A stretch of DNA of 64,000 nt from the NCBI RefSeq assembly GCF_000427465.1, contig NZ_ATYB01000014.1, positions 2,255,570-2,319,569 on the forward strand, in the 5' to 3' direction. Position numbers and translations under genes: made by a program. Shown here in pieces: positions 29,335 to 38,442 of the stretch (positions are counted from its first letter, which is position 1; every line of letters starts with the position of its first letter). Under the pieces are notes generated by a model, which saw only the letters and a list, made by a program, of their open reading frames with translations, did no database searches and was not told the origin of the DNA. The DNA comes from Sinorhizobium arboris LMG 14919 (GTDB lineage: Bacteria > Pseudomonadota > Alphaproteobacteria > Rhizobiales > Rhizobiaceae).

Positions 29335-30438
29335 ATGGGCTTCAAATGCGGTATCGTCGGGCTGCCGAATGTCGGCAAGTCCACACTCTTTAATGCGCTG
29401 ACCAAGACGGCGGCGGCGCAGGCGGCAAACTATCCCTTCTGCACGATCGAGCCGAACACCGGCGAAGTCGCCGTGCCAGACCCGCGCATGCGCAAGCTCG
29501 CCGACATCGCCAAGTCGAAGGAGATCATTCCCACCCGGATCTCCTTCGTCGACATCGCCGGGCTGGTGCGCGGCGCATCCAAGGGCGAGGGCCTCGGCAA
29601 CCAGTTCCTCGCCAACATCCGCGAGGTGGATGCCGTCGTGCACGTGTTGCGCTGTTTCGAGGACGACGACATTACCCATGTCGAAGGCCGCATCCATCCC
29701 GTCGAAGACGCCGACACGATAGAGACCGAGCTGATGCTCGCCGATCTCGACAGCCTTGAACGGCGTGCCGAACAGACGCGCAAACGCGCGACCGGCAAGG
29801 ACAAGGAGTCGATGGCGCAGCTTCCCATCATGGAAGCATCTCTGAAGCTGCTGCAGGAGGGCAAACCCGTGCGCACGCTTCTTTCCAAGCTCGACGCCGA
29901 TGAGCTGCGCATTCTGCAGAGCCTCAACCTGCTCACCTCGCACCCGGTTCTCTACGTCTGCAATGTCGCCGAAAGCGACGCCGCGACCGGCAACGAGCAC
30001 ACCCGCGCCGTCGAGCAGATGGCCAAGGAACAGGGCGCCGAAACGGTCGTCATATCGGCGGCGATCGAGTCCGAAGTCGCGCAGCTGCCGGAAGAGGAAG
30101 CGAAGGAGTTCCTTGCGGCGCTTGGCCTCGAGGAAGCCGGCCTCGACCGGCTGATCCGCGCCGGCTACAAGCTCCTCGATCTCATCACCTATTTCACCGT
30201 CGGACCGAAGGAGACGCGCGCCTGGACGATCCCGCGCGGAACCAAGGCGCCGCAGGCCGCCGGCGTCATCCACTCGGATTTCGAGCGCGGCTTCATCCGC
30301 GCCAACACGATCGCCTATGACGACTATATCGCCTATGGCGGCGAAACCGGTGCGAAGGAAGCCGGCAAGGCTCGCGACGAAGGCAAGGAATACGTCGTCC
30401 AGGACGGCGACGTGATCCATTTCCGGTTCAATACGTAA
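29335..30438 (+). CDS. ychF: redox-regulated ATPase YchF (OLA1 family)
   Basis: A 367-residue Obg-related P-loop ATPase associated with ribosomes and translation stress. MGFKCGIVGLPNVGKSTLFNAL is the G1 region; YPFCTIEPNTG, DIAGLVRGASKGEGLGNQFL (G3) and a G4-like segment near YVCNVAES follow, with a coiled-coil middle and a C-terminal TGS domain (LITYFTVGPKETRAWTI). The gene is often next to pth, as here. Confidence 0.96.
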   Translation: MGFKCGIVGLPNVGKSTLFNALTKTAAAQAANYPFCTIEPNTGEVAVPDPRMRKLADIAKSKEIIPTRISFVDIAGLVRGASKGEGLGNQFLANIREVDAVVHVLRCFEDDDITHVEGRIHPVEDADTIETELMLADLDSLERRAEQTRKRATGKDKESMAQLPIMEASLKLLQEGKPVRTLLSKLDADELRILQSLNLLTSHPVLYVCNVAESDAATGNEHTRAVEQMAKEQGAETVVISAAIESEVAQLPEEEAKEFLAALGLEEAGLDRLIRAGYKLLDLITYFTVGPKETRAWTIPRGTKAPQAAGVIHSDFERGFIRANTIAYDDYIAYGGETGAKEAGKARDEGKEYVVQDGDVIHFRFNT

Positions 30439-30462
30439 GTATCGAACCTGTCCGAGCCACGA

Positions 30463-31620
30463 TCACCGCACGGCATGCAGCCGCGCGGTGATCGCCGGCG
30501 GCAGCAGGCTCATCGCTGCGCGGCGCAGCGGCTGCCAGAAGATGCCTATGACGAGTACCGTCAGACCGACCACCGCGAAGACGACGAAGACATAGGTGTC
30601 GAGCGAGGCGCCGCTTTTCTGGAGGATTGTCCAGATGGCTGCACCCAGCGACAAAAGGCCCGACGTCACGAAGGCGCGGCGATCGATCACCAGACCGATC
30701 GTCATGAAGATCGCCACGAGGAAGATGATGGCGACTGCCTGACCCAGGTCCACCTCGCCTCTCCACCAAACGACGATGAAACCGAGCGTTGCATAGAGCA
30801 AGGCCGGGGCTGCGGCGAGATGCAGCCAGAAGGCTATGTCGGAGCGTAAGGTCTGACGATGCGGATCCGAGATGTCGTAGCGCATGGCAAGCGCAAAAAT
30901 CGCCAGCCCCGCCACGAAAAGAATCGCTGCGGCCAGAAGAGGATGGGTTTCCAGAATGAAATTGACCCCGAGGGCTTTGCCCAGTGCGAGAAATACGAAC
31001 GCGACCGCCACGGTTGCGATCGACAGCAGGAACAGGGCGAAGGACAGTGGAACCCGGTAGCGCCAATAGAACAATCCGATAGCAACCGGAAAAGCACAGA
31101 CATAGGCGAGCACTTCATCGCTCTCATCCATCCAAGCGCGCTGCCCGGCCGCCAGGACGTCGTACGCTGCGAGGCCGACCCAATGAACGAGCGCCAGCGT
31201 CAGCGCAACCGCAGGCAGGGCCAGTCTCTGGCGGCGCACGAGTATTTCCGCGAGAAGGATGATCGCGGGCAGCACGAGGATCGCGCCGCCCATGCCCCAG
31301 AGGCCCACCAACACGACCGCCACGCCGATCGTGATCAAGATGTCGTGAAATCCCCGCAGGAAACGCGGCTGCTCGCTCTCTTCCACCGCTTGCGCATCGG
31401 GCAGTGTCTCGTCATAGCGGCTTGCCGACGTTTTTGCCGTCCCGGCACAGACCCCCTGCGCCGAAAGAAAAGCAGCAAGATCATTGACACGATCGGCGGA
31501 TATAAGTCCCTTTTCGGCGGCAGCCTTTAGCGCCCTGTTCAATTCGGTCACGGTCGGATCCTCGAGGGAAAACCAGCTACGTACAACTTGCGGTAAGGTG
31601 ATCGCATGAACAATCGACAT
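30463..31620 (-). CDS. DUF2157-type polytopic membrane protein
   Basis: A 385-residue protein with a soluble N-terminal part (about 1-80) and some ten to twelve hydrophobic segments. The N-terminus (VTELNRALKAAAEKGLIS, then a helix) and the membrane region match the layout of DUF2157 proteins. Function is unknown. The ATG at 31620 was chosen over 31680 because an intergenic repeat lies immediately upstream and CCAGG sits at a suitable distance. It is convergent with ychF, with only 24 bp between. Confidence 0.72.
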   Translation of the reverse strand: MSIVHAITLPQVVRSWFSLEDPTVTELNRALKAAAEKGLISADRVNDLAAFLSAQGVCAGTAKTSASRYDETLPDAQAVEESEQPRFLRGFHDILITIGVAVVLVGLWGMGGAILVLPAIILLAEILVRRQRLALPAVALTLALVHWVGLAAYDVLAAGQRAWMDESDEVLAYVCAFPVAIGLFYWRYRVPLSFALFLLSIATVAVAFVFLALGKALGVNFILETHPLLAAAILFVAGLAIFALAMRYDISDPHRQTLRSDIAFWLHLAAAPALLYATLGFIVVWWRGEVDLGQAVAIIFLVAIFMTIGLVIDRRAFVTSGLLSLGAAIWTILQKSGASLDTYVFVVFAVVGLTVLVIGIFWQPLRRAAMSLLPPAITARLHAVR

Positions 31621-31673
31621 ACGCAACCTGGAAAATCGGGCCGGCTGGGGCCACGTAATGGCCGGCTGGGGCT

Positions 31674-31778
31674 CCTGCATGCTTCCTTATGACCGTAGCC
31701 GATTGAAGGGCAAAAACATGCAGCAGTTGACGCGTTACAGCCGCCTTTGCGCTTCTGATGAGACGCACGGCGCCGTAA
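31674..31778 (+). repeat. intergenic repeat family 1, copy B
   Basis: Matches copy A in order and hairpins: CTGCATG...CATGCAG outer arms around GATTGAAGGGCAAAAACATG, then CTTTGCGCTTCTGATGAGAC and ACGGCGCCGTAA. It ends 15 nt before the first MaoC gene. Confidence 0.75.
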
Positions 31779-31793
31779 AGGAGAGAATGAGGC

Positions 31794-32249
31794 ATGCTCT
31801 ATTTCGAGGATTTCACGCAGGGCCGGCGTTTCGACTACAGCCCGGTCCTGATGCAGGCCAACGACATGATCGCCTTTGCCAGCGAGTTCGACCCGCAGCC
31901 TATGCATCTGGACGAAGAGATCGGCAAGAGCAGCATTCTCGGCGGCCTCGCCGCTTCCGGCTGGCACACGAGCGCGGTCGGCATGCGGATGATGATAGAG
32001 GCGTTTCTCGGCAATTCGTCCTCGCAAGGTTCACCTGGCATCGACTTCATGGAGTGGAAGAAGCCGGTCCTTGCCGGAGATATGCTTTCAGGCTTCAGCC
32101 TGGTCCTGGAAGCGCGCCCGTCGAAGACCAAGCCCGCGATCGGCCTCGTCAAGTTTCGCAACGAGATCGAGAACCAGAGCGGCGAGGCCGTAGCAGTCTC
32201 GGAGTGCTCCGTCATGTTCAGGCGCCGCAATGGGGAGACGCGTGCATGA
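31794..32249 (+). CDS. MaoC-family (R)-specific enoyl-CoA hydratase-like protein 1
   Basis: A 151-residue hot-dog fold protein. The hydratase-2 motif appears as FASEFDPQPMHLDEE (about 28-42), with Asp and His as likely catalytic residues, and GGLAASGWHTSA follows. The probable reaction is hydration of an enoyl-CoA, or a thioester-related step. It overlaps the next gene by 4 bp (ATGA) and is strongly similar to it, so the pair probably forms a heterodimer or arose by duplication. The CoA ester used is unknown. Confidence 0.85.
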   Translation: MLYFEDFTQGRRFDYSPVLMQANDMIAFASEFDPQPMHLDEEIGKSSILGGLAASGWHTSAVGMRMMIEAFLGNSSSQGSPGIDFMEWKKPVLAGDMLSGFSLVLEARPSKTKPAIGLVKFRNEIENQSGEAVAVSECSVMFRRRNGETRA

Positions 32250-32716
32250 TGACCTTGGAAGAACTCTATCAGGCCGGGCGCAAGGTCGTCACCGGCAGCC
32301 TGACATTCACCGCGGAGGACATCATCCGCTTCGCCCGCGATTTCGACCCGCAGCCCTTCCATGTAGATGAGGAGCAGGCGAGACATACCCTTTTCGGTGG
32401 CCTTTGCGCGTCCGGCTGGCATACCAGCGCCGGCTGGATGCAGTGCTTCCTGCGGTTCTGGACGGAGGAGGTCCGCCGCCTTGCGGCCGAAGGACTGCAC
32501 GCGCCGAAGCTCGGCCCCTCACCCGGATTCAAGGAGCTCAGATGGCTGAAGCCGGTCTATGCCGGCGACACGGTCACCTATGCGGTCACATTGATCGAGG
32601 CACGGGTCGTCGCCTCGCGACCCGGCTGGCGGATCAACACGATCCTCTGCGAGGGTGAGAACCAGCATGGCGAGCCGGTCATCCGTTTCGAGAGCAAGGT
32701 TATCGAATTCGCATGA
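32246..32716 (+). CDS. MaoC-family (R)-specific enoyl-CoA hydratase-like protein 2
   Basis: A 156-residue paralogue of the preceding protein, with the motif FARDFDPQPFHVDEE and GGLCASGWHTSAGWMQ. It starts within the previous stop (ATGA overlap; a second ATG three bases on is also possible), so it is translationally coupled. The C-terminal half keeps the hot-dog pattern WLKPVYAGDTVTYAV. It converges on apt, with only 18 bp between the stops. Confidence 0.85.
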   Translation: MMTLEELYQAGRKVVTGSLTFTAEDIIRFARDFDPQPFHVDEEQARHTLFGGLCASGWHTSAGWMQCFLRFWTEEVRRLAAEGLHAPKLGPSPGFKELRWLKPVYAGDTVTYAVTLIEARVVASRPGWRINTILCEGENQHGEPVIRFESKVIEFA

Positions 32717-32734
32717 AGGCGGCGCTGCAGGCGC

Positions 32735-33277
32735 TCAATGCCCCTCGAACTCGATGAGAGTGCGCACATTGACGCCGAGCGCTTCGAGCTTCTTGCGTCC
32801 GCCCAGTTCAGGAAGATCGATGATGAAGCAGGCAGCGACGATTTCCGCGCCCATCTGCTTCAGGAGCCTGGCGGCGCCCTCGGCGGTGCCGCCAGTGGCG
32901 ATCAGGTCATCGACGAGGATCACCTTGTCGCCGGGAGCGACCGCGTCCCTGTGCATCTCCATCTCGTCCACGCCGTATTCCAGGCTGTAGGCAATCCGCA
33001 CCGTGTCGTGCGGCAACTTTCCCTTCTTGCGGATGGGTATGAAGCCGGCCGAAAGCTGGTGCGCAATCGCCCCACCCAGGATAAAGCCGCGTGCCTCGAT
33101 GCCGGCAATCTTGTCGACCTTGGTGCCCGCATAGGGGTGGACGAGTTCGTCGATCGCCCGGCGAAATGCCCGCGGGTTGCCGAGTAATGTCGTGATGTCA
33201 CGGAACATGACGCCGGGCTTCGGGTAGTCCGGAATGCTTCGAATGGCGGATATCAATTCCGATTGGACAGCGGTCAT
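32735..33277 (-). CDS. apt: adenine phosphoribosyltransferase
   Basis: A 180-residue salvage enzyme making AMP from adenine and [25 protein letters not shown] opens the protein; [16 protein letters not shown] and [11 protein letters not shown] are typical; the PRPP-binding loop is [17 protein letters not shown]. The ATG at 33277 gives the standard length; the longer frame upstream is not conserved sequence. Confidence 0.95.
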   Translation of the reverse strand: MTAVQSELISAIRSIPDYPKPGVMFRDITTLLGNPRAFRRAIDELVHPYAGTKVDKIAGIEARGFILGGAIAHQLSAGFIPIRKKGKLPHDTVRIAYSLEYGVDEMEMHRDAVAPGDKVILVDDLIATGGTAEGAARLLKQMGAEIVAACFIIDLPELGGRKKLEALGVNVRTLIEFEGH

Positions 33278-33451
33278 GTGTGAATGCGGCCTTTGCTGAA
33301 TCTTGGATTGCCACAGGCATAGCACCAACAAAGCGCCCGTTTACAGGATTTTCTTCGCCCAGGGTCCGGGGCGGAACAATTTGGCGAGAGCGCAGGTTGA
33401 TGCTAGGCTTTTCAAGGGGAGGCTTTGCCGATTACAGGAAGGAGGAACACC

Positions 33452-33637
33452 ATGCGCCTTTTCGAATGCGGCTCGCTCGTCCCGGGTTGCGCCTGGCACA
33501 CCCGCGCCGACAATGATGCGGAAGTCGTGCGCCGGGCCGTCGAGCACATGCGCGAGACTCATGGCGAGACGATCATCCGGGAAAACATGGTCGAAAACAT
33601 CAAGGCTCGCATCGTCGACGAAACCAAGGCCGCCTGA
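33452..33637 (+). CDS. DUF1059 small protein
   Basis: A 61-residue protein starting MRLFECGSLVPGCAWHTRAD, with a long amphipathic helix (NDAEVVRRAVEHMRETHGE). DUF1059 members keep this Cys-containing N-terminus and helix; no function is established. A strong AGGAAGGAGG precedes the ATG, which supports it as a real and well-translated gene. Confidence 0.75.
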   Translation: MRLFECGSLVPGCAWHTRADNDAEVVRRAVEHMRETHGETIIRENMVENIKARIVDETKAA

Positions 33638-33659
33638 CCGCGACCGGCCCGAACCGGTG

Positions 33660-34919
33660 TCAGGCGGGCCGCACCATCGACTCAAGCCGGGCGACGAGTG
33701 TCGCCCGCTCGACGTTGAAGTTCCGCTCGACCCAGTAGTCTTCGAGTTCCGCCAGCACTTCTCCCACCTTCGGACCGGCCGGGATTCCTGCTTTCAGAAC
33801 ATCGGCCCCGCTTAACGGGAAAACGGGCCGCTGCCATTTCTCCGCCCGCGCGAGAAGCCGATGAAACGACGCGCTGTCGGCAAGGAATGCCGGATCGGTT
33901 TCGGCCTTGCGGCGCGCCGACGCAAGCGACAGCTTCAGCCGGACAACGATGCCTTCGCAGCCATGACGATAGAGCTGACGCTCGAGCGCCGCATCCGCCA
34001 ATGTCGCGGCAATTGCCGGCGCTTTGGCGAACCGCTCGAGATAGGCGCTCTCTGCTTTCGACAGCCGCAGACGCTTGGCCATCGATTCGAGCCGGCCGGT
34101 ATCGGGCGGGACGATTGACGCGAGCCTCAAGAGCGGGTCCGTCTGCCAGGAGAAACTCTTCTCCGCCGCGATCAGGCCGGGAATTGCGTCGATACCCCAT
34201 TTCTCGGTCTCCGGCAGGATCTCGCTCAGGACGCCCGCCTGCCGCATCCACAGGAGCGCACGGCCCGGGTCGTCGGCAGAAAGCAGCTTCTTCGTTTCCA
34301 TCCAGACGCGTTCGGCGGAAAGCGTGGCAAGCTTGGCGCGTGCCTGCGCACAGGCCCTCAGGCCGTCTACATCCGGGCGACCGCTGCCGTAATGCGCGAA
34401 GAAGCGAAAGAAACGGAGGATGCGGAGATAATCCTCCGCCACGCGTTCGGCCGCGCTGCCGATGAAACGCACCGCCCGCGCCTCGATGTCTCGGAGACCC
34501 CCGACATGGTCGATGACGTCGCCGTCCGCGTCGGCGTAGAGGGCATTGATGGTGAAGTCGCGGCGTTCCGCATCCGCTTTCCAGTCGGTGCCGAAGGCCA
34601 CTTCCGCGCGACGCCCGTCGGTCGCGACGTCGCGGCGCAGCGTCGTTATCTCATAGGGAACGCCTTCGATGACGAGGGTCACGGTGCCATGGTCCATTCC
34701 GGTCGGCACCGTCTTGACGCCGGCGTCCCTAGCCCGCTCGGTCACTTCCTCGGGACGCCACGTGGTTGCCAGGTCGACATCACCGGCCGGCAAACCCATG
34801 AGGCTGTTTCGGATCGCGCCTCCGACGACCCGAACCTCGCCGCCATCGGCGTTCAACAATTCGAAGATCCGGCGAAGATGAGGAGCCTGAAACCAGGCCT
34901 CGGCGGCAACGGAAGTCAT
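33660..34919 (-). CDS. cca: CCA tRNA nucleotidyltransferase/poly(A) polymerase family
   Basis: A 419-residue class II nucleotidyltransferase that adds or repairs the tRNA CCA end (or polyadenylates RNA, as for the PcnB relatives). VRVVGGAIRNSLMGLPAGDVDLATT holds the catalytic Asp47 and Asp49; RRDFTINALYAD and a nearby VRFIGSAAERVAEDYLRILR stretch are family signatures. It overlaps the upstream Nudix gene by 4 bp (ATGA). With DUF1285 and Nudix it forms a three-gene coupled operon conserved in Rhizobiales. The choice between CCA-adding and poly(A) activity is not certain. Confidence 0.88.
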   Translation of the reverse strand: MTSVAAEAWFQAPHLRRIFELLNADGGEVRVVGGAIRNSLMGLPAGDVDLATTWRPEEVTERARDAGVKTVPTGMDHGTVTLVIEGVPYEITTLRRDVATDGRRAEVAFGTDWKADAERRDFTINALYADADGDVIDHVGGLRDIEARAVRFIGSAAERVAEDYLRILRFFRFFAHYGSGRPDVDGLRACAQARAKLATLSAERVWMETKKLLSADDPGRALLWMRQAGVLSEILPETEKWGIDAIPGLIAAEKSFSWQTDPLLRLASIVPPDTGRLESMAKRLRLSKAESAYLERFAKAPAIAATLADAALERQLYRHGCEGIVVRLKLSLASARRKAETDPAFLADSASFHRLLARAEKWQRPVFPLSGADVLKAGIPAGPKVGEVLAELEDYWVERNFNVERATLVARLESMVRPA

Positions 34920-35548
34920 GCGTAGAGCCTTTCATAGAGCATGCGGACGATCCCCGCGGTGATCCCCCAGATGTTCCTTTCGCCATAGGGCATACGGTAG
35001 AAATGGCGCTCCGCGCCCTGCCAGTGACTGCTTCCGCGTCCATGATTTCGCGGATTCATCAGGAAGGACAGCGGCACCTCGAACACGCTCTCCACTTCCT
35101 CCGGGTTCGGCGCGAGCATAAAGCCGGGCTGGACCACGGCAAGCACCGGCGTGATGCGGAAGCCGGACATGGCCATGTAATGCGGCAGCCGCGCGACCGT
35201 CTCGACGAAACGCGGATCGAGGCCGATCTCCTCCTCGGCCTCACGGAGTGCGGCGACTTCGATGGAGAAGTCCTCCGGATCCACGGCGCCCCCCGGAAAG
35301 GCGACCTGGCCGGAATGCTTGCGCAAATTCGAGGTCCGCTGGGTGAAGATGACGCTGGCGTCTTCGCCATCGTCGACAACGGGAACGAGGACCGCGGCGT
35401 CCTTCAGATGCAGGGATTCGAGGTAGGGCACGATGCCCGGATTCAACAGGAAGTCGCCGTGATCGCGCCAGGCAGTCTCGATCGGCCCCCCTGCCTGCTG
35501 CAGCGCACGGCGACGGAATTCGTCGGCGGAGTATGGATGACTGCTCAT
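34916..35548 (-). CDS. Nudix CoA pyrophosphatase-like hydrolase
   Basis: A 210-residue Nudix protein of the YeaB/NudL (CoA diphosphatase) type. The Nudix box begins GGAVDPEDFSIEVAALREA and ends EEEIGL; upstream lie VPVVDDGEDASVIFTQR and RKHSGQVAFPGG, the latter typical of the UPF0035/CoA pyrophosphatase signature. It probably hydrolyses CoA or its esters to 3',5'-ADP and phosphopantetheine derivatives. It overlaps both neighbours by 4 bp, so three proteins are translated in a coupled way. Confidence 0.88.
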   Translation of the reverse strand: MSSHPYSADEFRRRALQQAGGPIETAWRDHGDFLLNPGIVPYLESLHLKDAAVLVPVVDDGEDASVIFTQRTSNLRKHSGQVAFPGGAVDPEDFSIEVAALREAEEEIGLDPRFVETVARLPHYMAMSGFRITPVLAVVQPGFMLAPNPEEVESVFEVPLSFLMNPRNHGRGSSHWQGAERHFYRMPYGERNIWGITAGIVRMLYERLYA

Positions 35549-36165
35549 CGAGACAATGCTTCCAGCTCGGCTGAGGGCATGATCGGGAAGACCGCACCTG
35601 CCGATTTGACGCAGAAGATCTCCACCCCATCCACCGCGACGGTCTCGCCGAGTTCGGCGATGTCGTACATCACCGGTCGCGAGACGAGCGCTTCCAGCCG
35701 GCCGCGCACATGGAGATAGGGCTTGAGTTCGAGATTGTCGCCATGGATGACGAAGCGCAAAGGGTGTTCCGGGCCTGCCTCGACCACGTCGCCGACATTG
35801 GTGCGGAAGGTCAGTACCTGCTCACCGTCCTTCTGCGTCACGCTCATCTCGACGGCAATGAACGGCGCGTCGGCGACACGGATGCCTACCTTTTCCACAG
35901 GCGTGACGAGATAGGTCTTTCCGTCGCTGTCCTTGCGAAGCACGGTCGAAAACAGCCTCACGAGCGGCTGGCGCCCGATCGGCGTGCCCATGTAGAACCA
36001 GGTACCATCGCCACGGATTTCCATGTCGATGTCGCCGCAGAATGGCGGATTCCAGCGGTCGACCGGCGGTAGTCCCCTCGCCTCGCCGGTCTGCCCGGCA
36101 GCGCGCGCGATCAGCGCAGCGAGGCCGGCCGCGTCTCCCGTTTGCTGAATCTTGGCTTCTGCCAT
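35545..36165 (-). CDS. DUF1285 protein
   Basis: A 206-residue protein of DUF1285 (COG3816), first gene of the three-gene operon with the Nudix hydrolase and CCA transferase. VDRWNPPFCGDIDMEIRGDG and WFYMGTPIGRQPLVRLFSTV are the conserved family core; the fold is reported to be beta-rich. Function is unknown. Family members are nearly always next to the Nudix/CCA pair in Rhizobiales, so a link to RNA or nucleotide metabolism is an inference. Confidence 0.82.
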   Translation of the reverse strand: MAEAKIQQTGDAAGLAALIARAAGQTGEARGLPPVDRWNPPFCGDIDMEIRGDGTWFYMGTPIGRQPLVRLFSTVLRKDSDGKTYLVTPVEKVGIRVADAPFIAVEMSVTQKDGEQVLTFRTNVGDVVEAGPEHPLRFVIHGDNLELKPYLHVRGRLEALVSRPVMYDIAELGETVAVDGVEIFCVKSAGAVFPIMPSAELEALSR

Positions 36166-36216
36166 CGTTCTGTCCCGTTTGGTCCCGATCTTGCATCTGA
36201 AGCATGGCGCCTTCGC

Positions 36217-36318
36217 CTACTGCATATGTCATTAATCGTAGCCGATTGAGGACAAAAATATGCAGCGGTTAAAAGTGCTACAGCAAATTTTGCGCATCTG
36301 ATAAGACGCGGCGCTGTG
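36217..36318 (+). repeat. intergenic repeat family 1, copy C
   Basis: CTACTGCATATG...ATATGCAG outer arms, an ATTAATCG/CGATTGAG inner arm, then AAAAGTGCTACAGC and CGCATCTGATAAGACGCG with the GGCGCTGTGG end. This is the same order as copies A and B with several substitutions. Confidence 0.75.
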
Positions 36319-36410
36319 GCCTGGGGTATGCACCACAAGCTCGCTTCGGCGCATATGTCCGCATTCGCGCACCGAACGCAACGCTTCACGAGATAGTGCG
36401 TCGGCGGCGG

Positions 36411-36438
36411 CTTGTCAGCCGTCTGGCGGGGTCTAAAT
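36411..36438 (+). promoter_or_regulatory. candidate promoter of the moxR operon
   Basis: CTTGTC, 16 nt, CTAAAT, about 67 nt before the moxR start. Confidence 0.4.
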
Positions 36439-36504
36439 TGAAAAACAGGAACGGGAGAGCCGGAGACGGCGATTCATCCAGAGCGGACGACCGGGAGACT
36501 TGCA

Positions 36505-37518
<1,014 letters not shown>

Positions 37519-37521
37519 CGC

Positions 37522-38442
37522 ATGGCCTCGATCGGGCACATTGTCGCGCGTACCCCGTCCGGTGAGGTCCTGTCGCGCGCGCAGCAGCGCGCGATGCTCG
37601 TACCCGACTGTCTTGTCGAAGCGCGCAGGATCGCCAACACGGTAATCACCGGCTGGCACGGCCGGCGCAAGCGCGGTATCGGCGAGAACTTCTGGCAGTT
37701 CCGCCCCTACAGTGACGGGGAGAGCCTCTCGCGTATCGACTGGCGCCGCTCCGCCAAGGACGACCACACCTATGTCCGCGACCGCGAATGGGAAGCTGCC
37801 CATACGATCTGGCTCTGGGCCGATCTTTCGCCCTCGATGATGTACAAATCGTCGCTCGGCGCCGTTTCGAAAGAGAGCCGCGCTCTGGTGCTCATGCTGG
37901 CGCTTGCCGAAATTCTCGCCCGTTCCGGCGAGCGGATCGGCTGCCCGGGCGTGATGGAACCGGTTTCGGCGCGCAATGCGGCCGAGCGGCTGGCGACGGC
38001 AATCATCCATAGTCCGCTCTCGGAGGGCCTGCCCGCTACCGGAATGATCCGGGGCGCCAGCGACCTGGTCCTGATCGGCGACTTTCTCGATCCTGCCGAC
38101 AGGGTGATGGAGCGACTTGGGCCGCTCGCCCGCCGGGGCCTGCGCGGCCATGTCGTGGAGATCGCCGACCCGGCGGAAGAAGTCTTTCCCTATGCCGGCA
38201 GAACCGAATTCACCGACCCCGAAACCGGCGAGAAGCTGACGGCGGGGCGCGCCGAAATCCTGCGCGAGGATTACCAGCGTGCCTATCGCGCCCGCCGCGA
38301 CAGCCTTGGCACGGGTCTTCGCCATCTCGGCTGGACCTTCATTCCGCACAGGACCGATCGGCCGGCATCGGAAGCTCTCGTCGCGGTGCATATGTATCTG
38401 TCAGGCATGCCGGGCCGAGCGACGCATGGGGGGCTCTCATGA
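37522..38442 (+). CDS. DUF58 domain protein of the MoxR operon
   Basis: A 306-residue soluble protein with the DUF58 core, VTGWHGRRKRGIGENFWQFRPYSDGES, then DWRRSAKDDHTYVRDREWE, followed by a VWA-like fold starting TIWLWADLSPSM. DUF58 proteins are partners of MoxR ATPases. The conserved region lies at about 45-110. It overlaps the following gene by 4 bp (ATGA) and is coupled to it. The client protein is unknown. Confidence 0.9.
   Translation: MASIGHIVARTPSGEVLSRAQQRAMLVPDCLVEARRIANTVITGWHGRRKRGIGENFWQFRPYSDGESLSRIDWRRSAKDDHTYVRDREWEAAHTIWLWADLSPSMMYKSSLGAVSKESRALVLMLALAEILARSGERIGCPGVMEPVSARNAAERLATAIIHSPLSEGLPATGMIRGASDLVLIGDFLDPADRVMERLGPLARRGLRGHVVEIADPAEEVFPYAGRTEFTDPETGEKLTAGRAEILREDYQRAYRARRDSLGTGLRHLGWTFIPHRTDRPASEALVAVHMYLSGMPGRATHGGLS

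Larger units (their letters stand above)
36166..36504. other. 339-bp divergent spacer with repeat copy C and moxR promoter
   Basis: No gene. It contains intergenic repeat copy C (36217-36318) and a candidate moxR promoter (36411-36438). The minus-strand promoter of the DUF1285 operon must lie before the repeat, within about 50 nt of the gene. Confidence 0.5.
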
